Shown: piece by piece, positions 1 to 8,443 of the stretch
Layout: every line of letters begins with the position of its first letter
Position numbering within the stretch: position 1 is the stretch's first letter
Source of the DNA: Sphingomonas spermidinifaciens
GTDB lineage: Bacteria; Pseudomonadota; Alphaproteobacteria; Sphingomonadales; Sphingomonadaceae
NCBI RefSeq assembly: GCF_002351485.1
Contig: NZ_NWMW01000003.1
Span: 124,001 to 188,000 of the forward strand
DNA length: 64,000 nucleotides
Direction: 5' to 3'
Program-made: the position numbers and the translations under genes
The notes under the pieces: model-generated
Databases searched by the model: none
What the model saw: the letters and a program-made list of their open reading frames with translations, nothing else
Told to the model about the DNA's origin: nothing

Positions 1-387
1 CCGCTGATCTCGATCGACATCCCGCCGGCCAAGGTCGATCCAGCGCCGTTGCCCTCGCTGCCCTCGCCCACTCCCACGCCGATGAATCTCTCACGCGGCG
101 CCAGCGCCCGCGGCAACATCGGCGCGTGGTTTCCGCAGAACGCCTATCCCGCGGCCGCGCTGCGGGCGGAGGCGGAGGGGCGCGCATCGGTCCTGCTCGA
201 CGTCACCGCCGAAGGGCGCGTGTCCGACTGCCGGATCGTGTCTGGCACCGGCAACGCCGCGCTCGATGCTGAGACTTGCCGGCTTGCAATCCGCAACGGC
301 CGGTTCGAACCCGCCCGCGACGCCGCCGGGAATCCGATCGCTTCGCAGATGCGACTGCCGCCCGTGGTCTGGCGCATCGTCAACTGA
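1..387 (+). CDS. TonB-family energy transducer, C-terminal part (5' end outside window)
   Basis: The frame is open from the first base and ends at a TGA at 385-387, so only the last ~128 residues are present. A Pro-rich linker (PLPSLPSPTPTP) leads into a TonB C-terminal domain. That domain shares the pattern GN-G-WF-Y-A-R-E-GR, then C-IVSG-GN-ALD-TC, with the complete TonB-like protein at 48284-48958, including the two conserved cysteines. In this family the C-terminal domain contacts the TonB box of outer-membrane receptors and passes on energy from ExbB/ExbD. No exbB or exbD lies beside this copy in the window. A TTG at 49 could be read as a start, but it falls inside the linker and is unlikely to be used. 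Confidence 0.85.
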   Translation, partial: PLISIDIPPAKVDPAPLPSLPSPTPTPMNLSRGASARGNIGAWFPQNAYPAAALRAEAEGRASVLLDVTAEGRVSDCRIVSGTGNAALDAETCRLAIRNGRFEPARDAAGNPIASQMRLPPVVWRIVN

Positions 388-395
388 CGGCAAAC

Positions 396-423
396 CCCTT
401 CCCCGCATACTCGCGGGGAAGGG
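396..423. terminator. Perfect GC-rich hairpin just after the TonB-family stop
   Basis: An 11-bp perfect inverted repeat (396-406 with 413-423, 6-base loop) begins 8 bases after the TonB-family stop codon. No U-run follows it on the plus strand. On the minus strand a short GTTTG follows. It may be an intrinsic-like terminator or an mRNA-stabilising 3' hairpin. The structure is certain and the role is inferred from position. Confidence 0.4.
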
Positions 424-508
424 AAGCCGACTTGGGCGATCGAGCTCTCCAGCGCGATATCCGCTCAGTCGCAGGCGCCCGGCCCAGCGAGGCATCCCGG
501 CGAGAAAT

Positions 509-526
509 TGGAGCGGGTGAAGGGAA
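509..526 (-). repeat. 18-bp copy of the tRNA-Gly 3' end (putative att remnant)
   Basis: Bases 509-526 are identical to 30314-30331, which are the CCA end, discriminator base, 3' acceptor strand and start of the T-arm of the tRNA-Gly gene. The copy has the same orientation and begins exactly at the CCA complement. Beyond 526, allowing one missing base, similarity continues weakly (about 12 of the next 16 positions match). It lies in the 327-base gap 388-714, which otherwise holds only the hairpin at 396-423 and the open frame at 562-714. This is how a tRNA 3' end looks at the far side of an integrated element. No integrase accompanies it. Confidence 0.6.
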
Positions 527-561
527 CGAGCCGTAGCCGTACGTGGCTGGTCGCGAGGGCG

Positions 562-714
562 TTACGATTGCAAAGGTCGGGCGATCGCCATTTCAATATT
601 CAAGCGCTCGCTGTGCTCGTCCACAAACCAGTCGCGCACCTTGCGCACCTTCTTGGCGCGGCAGCGGACCTCCGCTTGAGACAGTGCGCAGCCAACGACG
701 TATAGACGATAAAT
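562..714 (-). other. Unexplained 50-codon open frame directly after the receiver gene stop
   Basis: Directly after the TGA of the receiver gene (715-1092), and in the same frame, 50 sense codons run to a TAA at 562-564. The inferred residues include KKVRKVRDWFVDEHSERLN, a charged, protein-like stretch with G/C-rich third positions for most of its length. There is no ATG, GTG or TTG near the 5' end; the first ATG lies close to the 3' end. It could be the tail of a gene cut off by a rearrangement, a read-through extension, or chance. I do not recognise the family. Confidence 0.3.
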
Positions 715-1092
715 TCAGGCAGCGCGTCGCGCCGCCATGACCCGCCCCATCGCCCCCAAGAGTGGCGCCATTGCGACCGGCTTCTGTAGGAAATCGTCGG
801 CGCCGCTTTCGACGCAGCGTGTTTTGAGATTAAGGGCCGTGTCGGCGGTGACGACGATGATCGGCACACTGCGCTTGGCATCCTGACGCGCCCGAACCAG
901 CTGGATGGCGGTCTCCCCGTCCATGCCGGGCATGCGAAGATCCATCAGCACGACGTGGAAATCGTCCTCTTCGATCATCCGCAATCCGGTTTCGGCGTCG
1001 TGAGCTTCCGACATCACGGCGCCCACAACGCTCAACATATCACGCACGACACGACGGTTCAGCGGATCGTCTTCGACAAACAGGACCTTCAC
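715..1092 (-). CDS. Single-domain response regulator (CheY-like receiver)
   Basis: A 125-residue protein made of one receiver domain. It has the acidic pair E7/D8-D9, the phospho-acceptor D51 in VVLMDLRMPG, T82 in the VVTAD strand and K104 in LQKP, so it should be phosphorylatable. There is no output domain. It starts 43 bases after the stop of the TPR histidine kinase (1136-3601) on the same strand. That kinase has a receiver without an acceptor Asp, so this protein is its likely phosphorylation target. This pairing is inferred from adjacency and the missing Asp. Confidence 0.9.
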   Translation of the reverse strand: MKVLFVEDDPLNRRVVRDMLSVVGAVMSEAHDAETGLRMIEEDDFHVVLMDLRMPGMDGETAIQLVRARQDAKRSVPIIVVTADTALNLKTRCVESGADDFLQKPVAMAPLLGAMGRVMAARRAA

Positions 1093-1135
1093 AAAGGCCT
1101 CCCATGATACGCAATTACAGAATGATTAAGCACGA

Positions 1136-3601
1136 TCACGCCGCCAGCTTTCCGCCGGACCAACCCGCGTCCACGAACGCGGCGGGTTCGTCGCTCGCCA
1201 AGGTCAGAACGGCTCGAACGAACTGCCCGTCCTCTACGGGCTGCATGATGATCTGATCGGGTCGAAGCATCATCAATTCAGCAATGCTGGGTGCACCGAG
1301 CATACCCTGCTGAACGGCAAGCCGACCGCCTGCATGAGCAACCCTCGCGGCAATCTGCCGAATGGACTCGATGCCTTCGTTCTCGGCCAATGTCCTTGCG
1401 TTGATGATGACGATGCCCGGCGATGCCGTGTCGAATGCATCGAGTGCCTCGGCGATCGAACCAGCGACCGAGAGTTTCGCTCCGCGCCCCGACAGCAGGC
1501 TTTGCGCCACACGGCGGCTATCTGGGTCGGCATCGATCAAGAGCATCGAGCAACCGGCCAGTGGTGACGAGCCATCGGCCGCCTCGCTGGCCGCATCCGT
1601 CCGGACCGGCAGATCGACTGTGAACGTCGCTCCCTCGCCGAGCGCACTCTCCAGCACGATCGAGCCGCCAAATCGCTCGACGAGCTGGCGTACGATCGAA
1701 AGACCGAGCCCGGTTCCTGAAAACTGGCGGGTCATGCCGCCATCGACCTGACTGAATGCTTCGAACACTTGCGCCTGATCGTTCTCGTCGATGCCGATGC
1801 CCGTATCCCGGACGACAAGGCGCAGAGCCGGTTCCGGCCCCTCTTCGCGCAGCAAGGCCGAGACGCTGATCGAGCCGACCGGCGTGAACTTGACCGCATT
1901 CGACAGCAGATTGAACAGGATCTGCCGAACCCGACCCGCGTCGGTCAGAACGTACTCCGGCAAACCGGCCAGATCGCAGTCGACCGTCAGCCCCTTCTCC
2001 TCGGCCTGACTACGCCATAGCGTGACCGCGCGGCTGACAAGGTCGCGGATTGCCACGCGTTCCTCCACCAGCGTCAGGTCGCCATGCTCCAGCTTGGCCA
2101 CATCGAGCAGGTCGTCGACCAGTGCGCGCATCGTCTCGCCCGCGCCGTGCACCACCTCGATCTGTTCGCGCACGTCGCCGGGCACCGATCGATTGGTGAG
2201 AAGGACCTGCGTCATGCCGAGAATGCCGTTCAGCGGCGTGCGGATCTCGTGGCTGGTCGTCGCAAGGAACTCGGTCTTGGCCTTCAGCGCCTTTTCCAGC
2301 GCAATGTTGGTGCCGGCGAGTTCGGTATTCGCCGCTCGAACCTGATTGCGGCTGCGCCTGACCGAGAAGAAGCCGTAGAGCGCCACGCCGAGCACTATCG
2401 CGCCCGCGAGCGCTAATCCCGCGAACAAGTTGGTGCGATATCGCGAACGCTGCCGTTCGATGGCGATATCGCGTTCGAGCTGCCCCTGCTTGAGCTGGGC
2501 GATGCGCAGGTTCTGGTTGGTGAAGTCGAACTGGGCCGCCATCAATTGCGCGCTGTTCGTCGCGATCAGGCGCTGCGCCTCCTTGTCCAGACGCTGATTG
2601 GCGCGAAGGTGCGCGAGCGCAGATGCCTCCTCGCCCCGGCGCTCGAAGATGCGCGCCGCGATCTGATGGGCTTCGCGATAAGCCATCGACGTCGACGTCA
2701 GATCCTGCCCGGCAAAGGCGAGCCTTATATGGCTTGCCGCGCGATCGAGGTCGTTTCTACGTTCGGCGAGTTGAGCGGCGGCTGCGTGAATGAACGGGCG
2801 CCACTCCGCCGCGTCCGGCTGGCGCGACGCGTGAAAGGCGGCGGCAATGGTTCGTGCGGCTGCGCCAAGGCGACCTGCTTCGATCTGCGCATCGGCGCGA
2901 TTCGTCAGGATACGCGCCTCGAGCATTTCGCTCTTCAAGCGCTTCGCTGCGTCCAATGCTTTGGCGTATTCGGTATCCGCGTCCGCTGGCCGGCCCATGG
3001 TCCGCAGCACCTCGCCCCGCGCATTGTGGAGCGCCAGCAGCAGCGACGCATCGTCGCGCGGCATCAACTCCTCGGCCTGGGTGAAATAGCGAAGGACGCG
3101 GTCGTAATCGGCCGCGTCCCAGTAAATCTGACCAATGTCGAGCAGCGCGATCGATCGCGCTCGTCGATCATTTGCCGCAGTGTAGATGCGATAGGCGTTC
3201 TGGTGGTGGGCCAAGGCTCGTTGCACCCTGCCCTGCATTCCCGCGATCGCGCCGAGCGTTCGTTCGATATCACCGGCGATCTTCGCGGTCGGCGCCGCAC
3301 CCTGGATCAACGCCTTTGCCCGAAGCGCAGGCGGTTCGGCTTCGGCGAGGCGGTTCAATCCCAGTAAGGCTTCTGCCTCGAGCCGGAGGGCGGTCGCTCG
3401 CGCGATCTGAGCCTCGCGACCGGGCGCCTGGGCTTCTGGCAAGGCTGCGGCCTCCCGAGCGAGGCGAAGCGCCGCGTCGGGATCCGCCATGAGCGCGGCC
3501 TCCACTTTTTCTACCTTGTCGGGGAAGGTATCGGCATGAGCCGTCCCTCCAGCAGCGAGCGCAAGGCAGCCGAGCAGTGGGATAAGGAGCGCGCGGATCA
3601 T
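1136..3601 (-). CDS. TPR-containing histidine kinase with degenerate receiver
   Basis: 821 residues from the ATG at 3601; a TTG seven codons upstream is in frame but less likely. A signal peptide (MIRALLIPLLGCLALAAGG) precedes about 350 residues of TPR-like helices. A transmembrane segment near 390-410 and a coiled coil follow. The kinase core has an H-box with H451 (SHEIRTPLNG), an N-box (FNLLSNAVKFTP), G1 (DTGIGID) and G2 (GTGLGLSI). The C-terminal ~120 residues fold like a receiver, but N734 replaces the phospho-acceptor Asp (VIINAR) and Gln replaces the conserved Lys (IMQPV). The core should therefore be an active kinase joined to a pseudo-receiver, signalling through another protein such as the receiver at 715-1092. 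The periplasmic TPR region probably senses a protein or peptide, which is inference. Confidence 0.9.
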   Translation of the reverse strand: MIRALLIPLLGCLALAAGGTAHADTFPDKVEKVEAALMADPDAALRLAREAAALPEAQAPGREAQIARATALRLEAEALLGLNRLAEAEPPALRAKALIQGAAPTAKIAGDIERTLGAIAGMQGRVQRALAHHQNAYRIYTAANDRRARSIALLDIGQIYWDAADYDRVLRYFTQAEELMPRDDASLLLALHNARGEVLRTMGRPADADTEYAKALDAAKRLKSEMLEARILTNRADAQIEAGRLGAAARTIAAAFHASRQPDAAEWRPFIHAAAAQLAERRNDLDRAASHIRLAFAGQDLTSTSMAYREAHQIAARIFERRGEEASALAHLRANQRLDKEAQRLIATNSAQLMAAQFDFTNQNLRIAQLKQGQLERDIAIERQRSRYRTNLFAGLALAGAIVLGVALYGFFSVRRSRNQVRAANTELAGTNIALEKALKAKTEFLATTSHEIRTPLNGILGMTQVLLTNRSVPGDVREQIEVVHGAGETMRALVDDLLDVAKLEHGDLTLVEERVAIRDLVSRAVTLWRSQAEEKGLTVDCDLAGLPEYVLTDAGRVRQILFNLLSNAVKFTPVGSISVSALLREEGPEPALRLVVRDTGIGIDENDQAQVFEAFSQVDGGMTRQFSGTGLGLSIVRQLVERFGGSIVLESALGEGATFTVDLPVRTDAASEAADGSSPLAGCSMLLIDADPDSRRVAQSLLSGRGAKLSVAGSIAEALDAFDTASPGIVIINARTLAENEGIESIRQIAARVAHAGGRLAVQQGMLGAPSIAELMMLRPDQIIMQPVEDGQFVRAVLTLASDEPAAFVDAGWSGGKLAA

Positions 3602-3664
3602 GACATTTTGCCTAGCGCCCAAAGGTTAAGGGGCAGCAAAGCACCGGCCCTGCCGCCCCGCCAA

Positions 3665-6649
3665 TCAGAACCGCATACTGCCCTGCGCGCCGATCATGAT
3701 CCGCGGCACAGCGGCATCTACGGCGCGAAGCTCCCCGCGCCCGAACATGCTCAGTTCGGCCAGACCGCCCATCAACGGGGTGCCGTAAAGCACCTCGGCC
3801 ACCGCACGCCGCCGCTGGTTGCCCAGGTCGAAACGCTGGGTCACCGGTCCTTTGTCTCCCGTCTCGCGGTCGATGACCATGATGCTGGTAAACTCGATCG
3901 CACCGCGCTCGATTGTCAGCGGCTGCGCCAGCGTCATGCGCAGCCGGTCATTCCGGCCGAGCAGCCCCTGCTTGGCGGCGCCGATCTGATAGGCGCTCCC
4001 CAACGCCCCGCGTCCAGCCATGCGGAAGGCGGCGGCATCGTCGCGGTTCGCCGTGCGCGCGCCCGTCGCCGACCCAAACACGACCATGCCCTCGTCGAGG
4101 TTGAGATCGGCCTGCACGGTTATGCCGTCGGTGGTGGTGCCGTCGCCGAAGTCGGAGTTGGCGAGCGACAGCGTGCCAAGGAAGGCGCGATCCTCCTCGA
4201 GGCGAGTAAACGACCCAGACACGCCCAGCCAGTTGGCCGGCCGATAATCGACCCGCACGGTCATCGCGTCCGCCGCGTAGCGATTGCGGCTCATCAGCCC
4301 GCGATCGTCGATGTCAGCGATGCCCAGCGTCATCTCGCGCGTCGACATCCGACGCGAGGTGGCGCCAAACGAAACCTCGAAATCGCGGCTGACCGCCAGC
4401 GTCGAGGCGACATGCGCCCCGCCCGAGGCAAAGCCGAGCAGCGGATTGACGCCGCCGGTATAGGGATCGAAGTCGGACGAGGTCTGGAGCCCCATCCGCC
4501 CGCCCAGGCTCACCGCGCCGTCGCCGCTGCCGAAGGTGAAGCGCACCCGGCTTTGCGGTGCAGCCACCGTCACCGACGAACGAAGCTGCGGCGCGCCGAT
4601 GCCGCCGCCACCATAATGCTCCGCAACCAGACGACCGGTCATGCTGAACGACCAGCCATTACCAAGGTTGGCATCGGGCGTCGCCATCGTATCCGTGAAG
4701 CCGAACCCGCGCTGCGGATTGACGCCGGTGAAACCGACCCCCGTCTGCAACCAGTTGACGAAATGATTGTAGACAAACTCCTGAAAATACTGGCCGTTGC
4801 GCATCGTGCCGAACAGTCGGCTCGATAGCGGGATCAAAAAGTCGCGTTCGGCGCTGTCGATCTTTTCGAACGCAGCGAAATACATGTCCTTGTCGGACCA
4901 GATCTGCTGAAAACCCTTGGTCTTCAGCGTGCTGACCGTAAGATCGGTCTTTGAGCTGCCGTTCCAGAGCTCGTATTTGAGCCGGTCAAAATCGAGCACG
5001 CCCTGCGCCCGTTCGATGTTGAGCAGCCCGCGGCCATAAACCGGGTCGGCGCCCGGCTCCCCCAGGTCGGTGGCCGAATCGAGCAGGATCTTGGCGACGT
5101 CGCGCGGGTATTTCTTCAGCCACGGCCAGCGGTCATGGATCAGCGCGATCGCGCCGGCGACCAGCGGGGCGGCGAAGCTGGTGCCCGACATCCGCGTGAC
5201 GCCGCCCTCGCCGTCGGCGACCAGGATCATCTCCCCCGGCGCGACGAGGAAGCGGTTCATCAGCAGGCCGCTTTCCTTCAGGTAGTCGGACTTGAGGAAG
5301 GTATCGCCGGTCCTGCCCACGCCAGCGCGCATCGTGTTCTTGCACGTGCCGTCATCGGTCAGACAGACAAAGCCCGGCCGGTTCGAGAAGTCGGAGATCA
5401 CATTGTCGGGCGACACCGACCCGACAACCAGGAACGTGTTGTCAAACGCGTCCTTGAAATTGACGTTCGCGGTTTGGGTCACACCACTGTTGCCCGCCGC
5501 AATAACGTAAAGGGAGGTGTCCTTGTAGTTGTTCACCTCGCTCGTCTTGAAGACGTTCCGCCATTCGGAATGAAAGGTGTGACCCGGCACGCCGAGCGAC
5601 AGGTTGATGACATTGGCGCCTGCTTTGTTTACCGCGATGATGCCCTTGGTCACGTCGGTCCAGCTGGCCGTGTGGGTCGCATCGAACGGGTTGTAGGCGG
5701 CGACGCGCGCGTTGGGGGCGATGCCCATCACGCCCTTGCCGTCGTGGCTGGCCAGGATCAGGCTGCCGACGCCCGCGCCATGGCCGGTGAAGGCGGTATA
5801 TCCGCCCGAGTAGATCACCTTCTGGGCGATGTCGGGGTCCTTGGCGACGAAGAAGTCGACCAGACCGATCACGGCGCGGGTGCCGCTGCCCTGCTGCTGA
5901 GTCAGCGCGGGCGACCATCCTATGCTCTTCATCCAGTGGTCGACCTGATCGGCGCCGGAGAATTGCATGAGGTTGTCATGCCATTCGAGGAAGAACATCT
6001 CGCGCTGGTCGCCCGAAAGCTTGGCTAGGCTCTGGGCATCGTTCAAATCGATCCCGTACTTGTTGAGCAGCGGATCGGTAATGACGGTCGAAAAGCTCTT
6101 GCCGGTTTCCTTCTGAACGGGGACCGCCCAGAAGGCCTCGGACTGGCTGATGAAGGCCCTGTAGTCCGAAAGCGCGGCGGCGTAATCGACGACGGCGCTC
6201 GTGTCGTGCGCCCGGATCATGCGCGCGGTCGCGGAAAGTTCGCCCATGTGCGCGCGGATCATGCCGCGCATGCCTTCGAGATCGCCCTCATGCGCACGGA
6301 TCATCCCGGCAAGCGCGGTCAGCTCACCCTCGTGCGCACGGATCATCCCGCGATAGGGTTCAAGCTTGCCCCAGAACGGTTCGAGCTCGCCCGTTTCCGG
6401 ATCGACGTCGATTCCGACCTGCGGCCCGTCAGACCAGAACGGGCTGATTTCGTCCATGTGCGCGCGGATCATGCCGCGCGTGGGGGTAATGGTGCCCGCC
6501 TGTGACGCGAGCGGGCGAGCACTCGTCGTCTTTGCCTCAAGCGGCTTCGGCGCGGGTACGTCCTGCGCGGCCGCCGGTGCAGTCAATGCGACTGCACTGA
6601 CGGTAACGGCAAGCGCGGCTGCCCCCAGCCGGCCTTTTACTGACACCAT
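3665..6649 (-). CDS. S8 subtilisin-like serine protease with C-terminal beta-barrel (autotransporter type)
   Basis: 994 residues. There is a signal peptide (cleavage after about AAAQD, residue 29). Residues 60-148 carry a repeated MIRAH motif with a 14-residue period. An S8 peptidase domain spans about 255-560: Asp in IGLVDFFV, His in TGHGAGVGS (an unusual form of the usual HGTHVAG), oxyanion Asn in AAGNSG, and Ser in MSGTSFAAP. The last ~400 residues are rich in alternating beta strands (for example VRVDYRPANWLGVSGSF) and end in Phe (GSMRF), as outer-membrane barrels do. It is therefore probably a self-displayed or self-secreted protease. It lies 63 bases from the TPR kinase and may form an operon with it. 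Its substrate is unknown; adhesins of the same block are candidates only by proximity. Confidence 0.85.
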   Translation of the reverse strand: MVSVKGRLGAAALAVTVSAVALTAPAAAQDVPAPKPLEAKTTSARPLASQAGTITPTRGMIRAHMDEISPFWSDGPQVGIDVDPETGELEPFWGKLEPYRGMIRAHEGELTALAGMIRAHEGDLEGMRGMIRAHMGELSATARMIRAHDTSAVVDYAAALSDYRAFISQSEAFWAVPVQKETGKSFSTVITDPLLNKYGIDLNDAQSLAKLSGDQREMFFLEWHDNLMQFSGADQVDHWMKSIGWSPALTQQQGSGTRAVIGLVDFFVAKDPDIAQKVIYSGGYTAFTGHGAGVGSLILASHDGKGVMGIAPNARVAAYNPFDATHTASWTDVTKGIIAVNKAGANVINLSLGVPGHTFHSEWRNVFKTSEVNNYKDTSLYVIAAGNSGVTQTANVNFKDAFDNTFLVVGSVSPDNVISDFSNRPGFVCLTDDGTCKNTMRAGVGRTGDTFLKSDYLKESGLLMNRFLVAPGEMILVADGEGGVTRMSGTSFAAPLVAGAIALIHDRWPWLKKYPRDVAKILLDSATDLGEPGADPVYGRGLLNIERAQGVLDFDRLKYELWNGSSKTDLTVSTLKTKGFQQIWSDKDMYFAAFEKIDSAERDFLIPLSSRLFGTMRNGQYFQEFVYNHFVNWLQTGVGFTGVNPQRGFGFTDTMATPDANLGNGWSFSMTGRLVAEHYGGGGIGAPQLRSSVTVAAPQSRVRFTFGSGDGAVSLGGRMGLQTSSDFDPYTGGVNPLLGFASGGAHVASTLAVSRDFEVSFGATSRRMSTREMTLGIADIDDRGLMSRNRYAADAMTVRVDYRPANWLGVSGSFTRLEEDRAFLGTLSLANSDFGDGTTTDGITVQADLNLDEGMVVFGSATGARTANRDDAAAFRMAGRGALGSAYQIGAAKQGLLGRNDRLRMTLAQPLTIERGAIEFTSIMVIDRETGDKGPVTQRFDLGNQRRRAVAEVLYGTPLMGGLAELSMFGRGELRAVDAAVPRIMIGAQGSMRF
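6196..6472 (-). repeat. 14-residue MIRAH repeat in the protease pro-region
   Basis: The pentapeptide MIRAH occurs at residues 60, 102, 116, 130 and 144 of the protease. The spacing is exactly 14 residues (42 bases) for the last four and 42 residues (3 x 14) between the first two. Most copies are followed by a glycine or acidic residue and EL or DL, for example MIRAHEGEL. The intervening units at 74 and 88 look degenerate (ELEPFW, KLEPYRG). The period of twice seven suggests an amphipathic helical or coiled-coil array before the catalytic domain. Confidence 0.85.
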
Positions 6650-6746
6650 CCTTGATCCCCTTTTCGGGCGCTGAAGCCCGTTTTAACAGGATCGCATTAG
6701 GGGAAGGACGATTGCGAGTTCTGCAACATGCTAGCTTAGCCGGCCG

Positions 6747-8036
6747 TTAAGCCTGTTTGGCGTCCGGGACCGGAAGATCGACGATCGCAGCCCCCTTGCC
6801 GACAAAATTGCGCGTGTCCGCCAGCCATGCAGACAGCGCCGCACACTCCATTGGACGCGCGATCAGAAAGCCCTGAACCTGATCGCAGCCCATCACGCGC
6901 AGCAGCGAGAGGCTGAGCGGATCGTCTACGCCTTCGGCCGTCACTTCCATATCGAGCGCGTGCGCGAGGTCGATTGTGGAGCGGACAAGTAGAGGATCGC
7001 GGTGACTCGTGGTCAGCGCCTTGATGAACATCCGATCGATCTTCAGTTCGTGCGCCGGCAGATCCTTCAGATAGGCGAGCGACGAGAATCCCGAACCATA
7101 ATCGTCGATGGCAATCCTGATGCCCGCCTCGGCCAGAAGATTGACGTTGCGGATCGCCTCCTCCGGGTCGAAGAGCACGGCCGTTTCCGTGATCTCGACT
7201 CCGACACCGCGACCTTCAAGTCGAACTGCCAATCGGTCGATATACGTTCGGTGTGACAAGAGCCGGCCGGACAGATTGATGTCGATGGTCGGCGAAAAGC
7301 CATCGCTGGCGAGGAGCACCCGATCGGCCAGGATGCGCTCGACGAGCCAGTCGGTCAGCGCCTCGACCGCGCCGATACGCTCTGCAATCAGAAATACGCG
7401 GTCGACCGGCACATCGGCCAGTTCTGCCAGCGAAAAGCGGGTGAGCGCCTCGACCGCGTTAATCCGCTCCTGACGGCAATGCAGCTTCGGTTGGTAGATC
7501 GAGCGCAACTCGTCCTGCTCGATCGCCCTGTAAATTGCGCGCGCAAGTTCAAACTCGTCGGGCAATCCGGCCTGCACATCGACAGGTTGAAAACCAATGC
7601 GATCTGCTCGCCGGGCAGCCAGCGCGGCGCCGGCCGATGCCCGATCGATCGAGGCATCATCGATCGACCGTGACGGTAACGGTGTAAAACCGGCAACGGC
7701 CCGAAAGTTGAGCCGAAGCCCGGCGTGATGAAGCGGTTGCTCGAATTGGCTTAACGCGCGCGTCAAAACGGTCTTGGCCGCCACATCGTCTTCGGCCTCG
7801 AAGCTCAATTCGATCGCATTTCGACCGACGCGCCCAAGCGAAGCATTGGGCGCAGCCGAGGCAATTCGACCCGCCCAAGCCGCCATCAGGTCTTCGGCAA
7901 CGCGATAGCCGAGACTGGCACGCGCTTCGTCGAATTGCTGGACAACCACCACCGCACAATAGGCCGGGCGGCTAGACCCCGCCCGATGCTGGCCTGGTTC
8001 CTCGCGGGCAGTCATGGGGAAACAAGGCGATGGCAT
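6747..8036 (-). CDS. Cyclic-di-GMP phosphodiesterase (degenerate GGDEF plus EAL)
   Basis: I take the ATG at 8036 because GGAAAGA lies about 10 bases upstream; the frame stays open to 8201 without a better start. The product is 429 residues with no obvious membrane segment. The first ~180 residues resemble a GGDEF fold, but the active-site loop reads GRNAIE instead of GGDEF, so cyclase activity is unlikely. The EAL domain keeps the catalytic set: EALTRF, DINLSG, EITET, IDDYGSGFSSL, LKIDRMFIK, AEGV and QGFLIARP. It should hydrolyse c-di-GMP to pGpG in the cytoplasm, which in many bacteria favours leaving the biofilm state. It lies between the FixJ gene and the protease, each separated by gaps that can hold promoters. 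Confidence 0.85.
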   Translation of the reverse strand: MPSPCFPMTAREEPGQHRAGSSRPAYCAVVVVQQFDEARASLGYRVAEDLMAAWAGRIASAAPNASLGRVGRNAIELSFEAEDDVAAKTVLTRALSQFEQPLHHAGLRLNFRAVAGFTPLPSRSIDDASIDRASAGAALAARRADRIGFQPVDVQAGLPDEFELARAIYRAIEQDELRSIYQPKLHCRQERINAVEALTRFSLAELADVPVDRVFLIAERIGAVEALTDWLVERILADRVLLASDGFSPTIDINLSGRLLSHRTYIDRLAVRLEGRGVGVEITETAVLFDPEEAIRNVNLLAEAGIRIAIDDYGSGFSSLAYLKDLPAHELKIDRMFIKALTTSHRDPLLVRSTIDLAHALDMEVTAEGVDDPLSLSLLRVMGCDQVQGFLIARPMECAALSAWLADTRNFVGKGAAIVDLPVPDAKQA

Positions 8037-8060
8037 CGATTGCGGTCTTTCCAGGCAGCC

Positions 8061-8079
8061 TATTCCAAGGATCGGAATA
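8061..8079. promoter_or_regulatory. Inverted repeat upstream of the EAL gene (possible operator)
   Basis: Perfect 6-bp arms TATTCC (8061-8066) and GGAATA (8074-8079) flank a 7-base spacer, 25 bases upstream of the chosen EAL start. It is an operator-like dyad in the 407-base gap 8037-8443, in which I see no gene and no other clear signal. If translation instead starts further upstream, the dyad would be coding and this call would fall. Confidence 0.25.
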
Positions 8080-8443
8080 AGATAGCCGCCTTCCGAATAG
8101 GTTAAGGCGCATGCTGCCATGACCAGACCCAACGAGTTGGACCCGTCCGCCATGTCGGTCAATCGTGACCGCGTTCGAACAATCGGTTTGCTGCACGACA
8201 ACAGCGAGTGTGGCGTGACCGGCCGTACTGCTGCCGATAGGCGTCCCGGCCGCGGCCGATCGACAGCGCGGCTCGCGGATCACCCGGTTGGCCAGATCAA
8301 GCAATGCCGCGTTCGAGGAGCGGACGAAGGGAACGCGCGATTATCGTAGGTGGGATAAGGCCGACGTTCAGATCGAGCAGCCAAAATGCCCGCCGTGCTC
8401 GTACGGCAGGTCGCGACAAGGCTTCGAATGCGACGCCGTGCTC

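Noticed and set aside
388..714. Integrase or recombinase gene expected beside the putative att remnant
   Set aside because: Searched on both strands by motif (R-H-R-Y type residues, serine recombinase N-terminus). Nothing fits; only a 50-codon unassigned frame is present.
3536..4828. 430-codon plus-strand frame across the protease 3' part
   Set aside because: Antisense to a gene with clear domain structure; the product is low-complexity His/Arg/Ala-rich with no motif.
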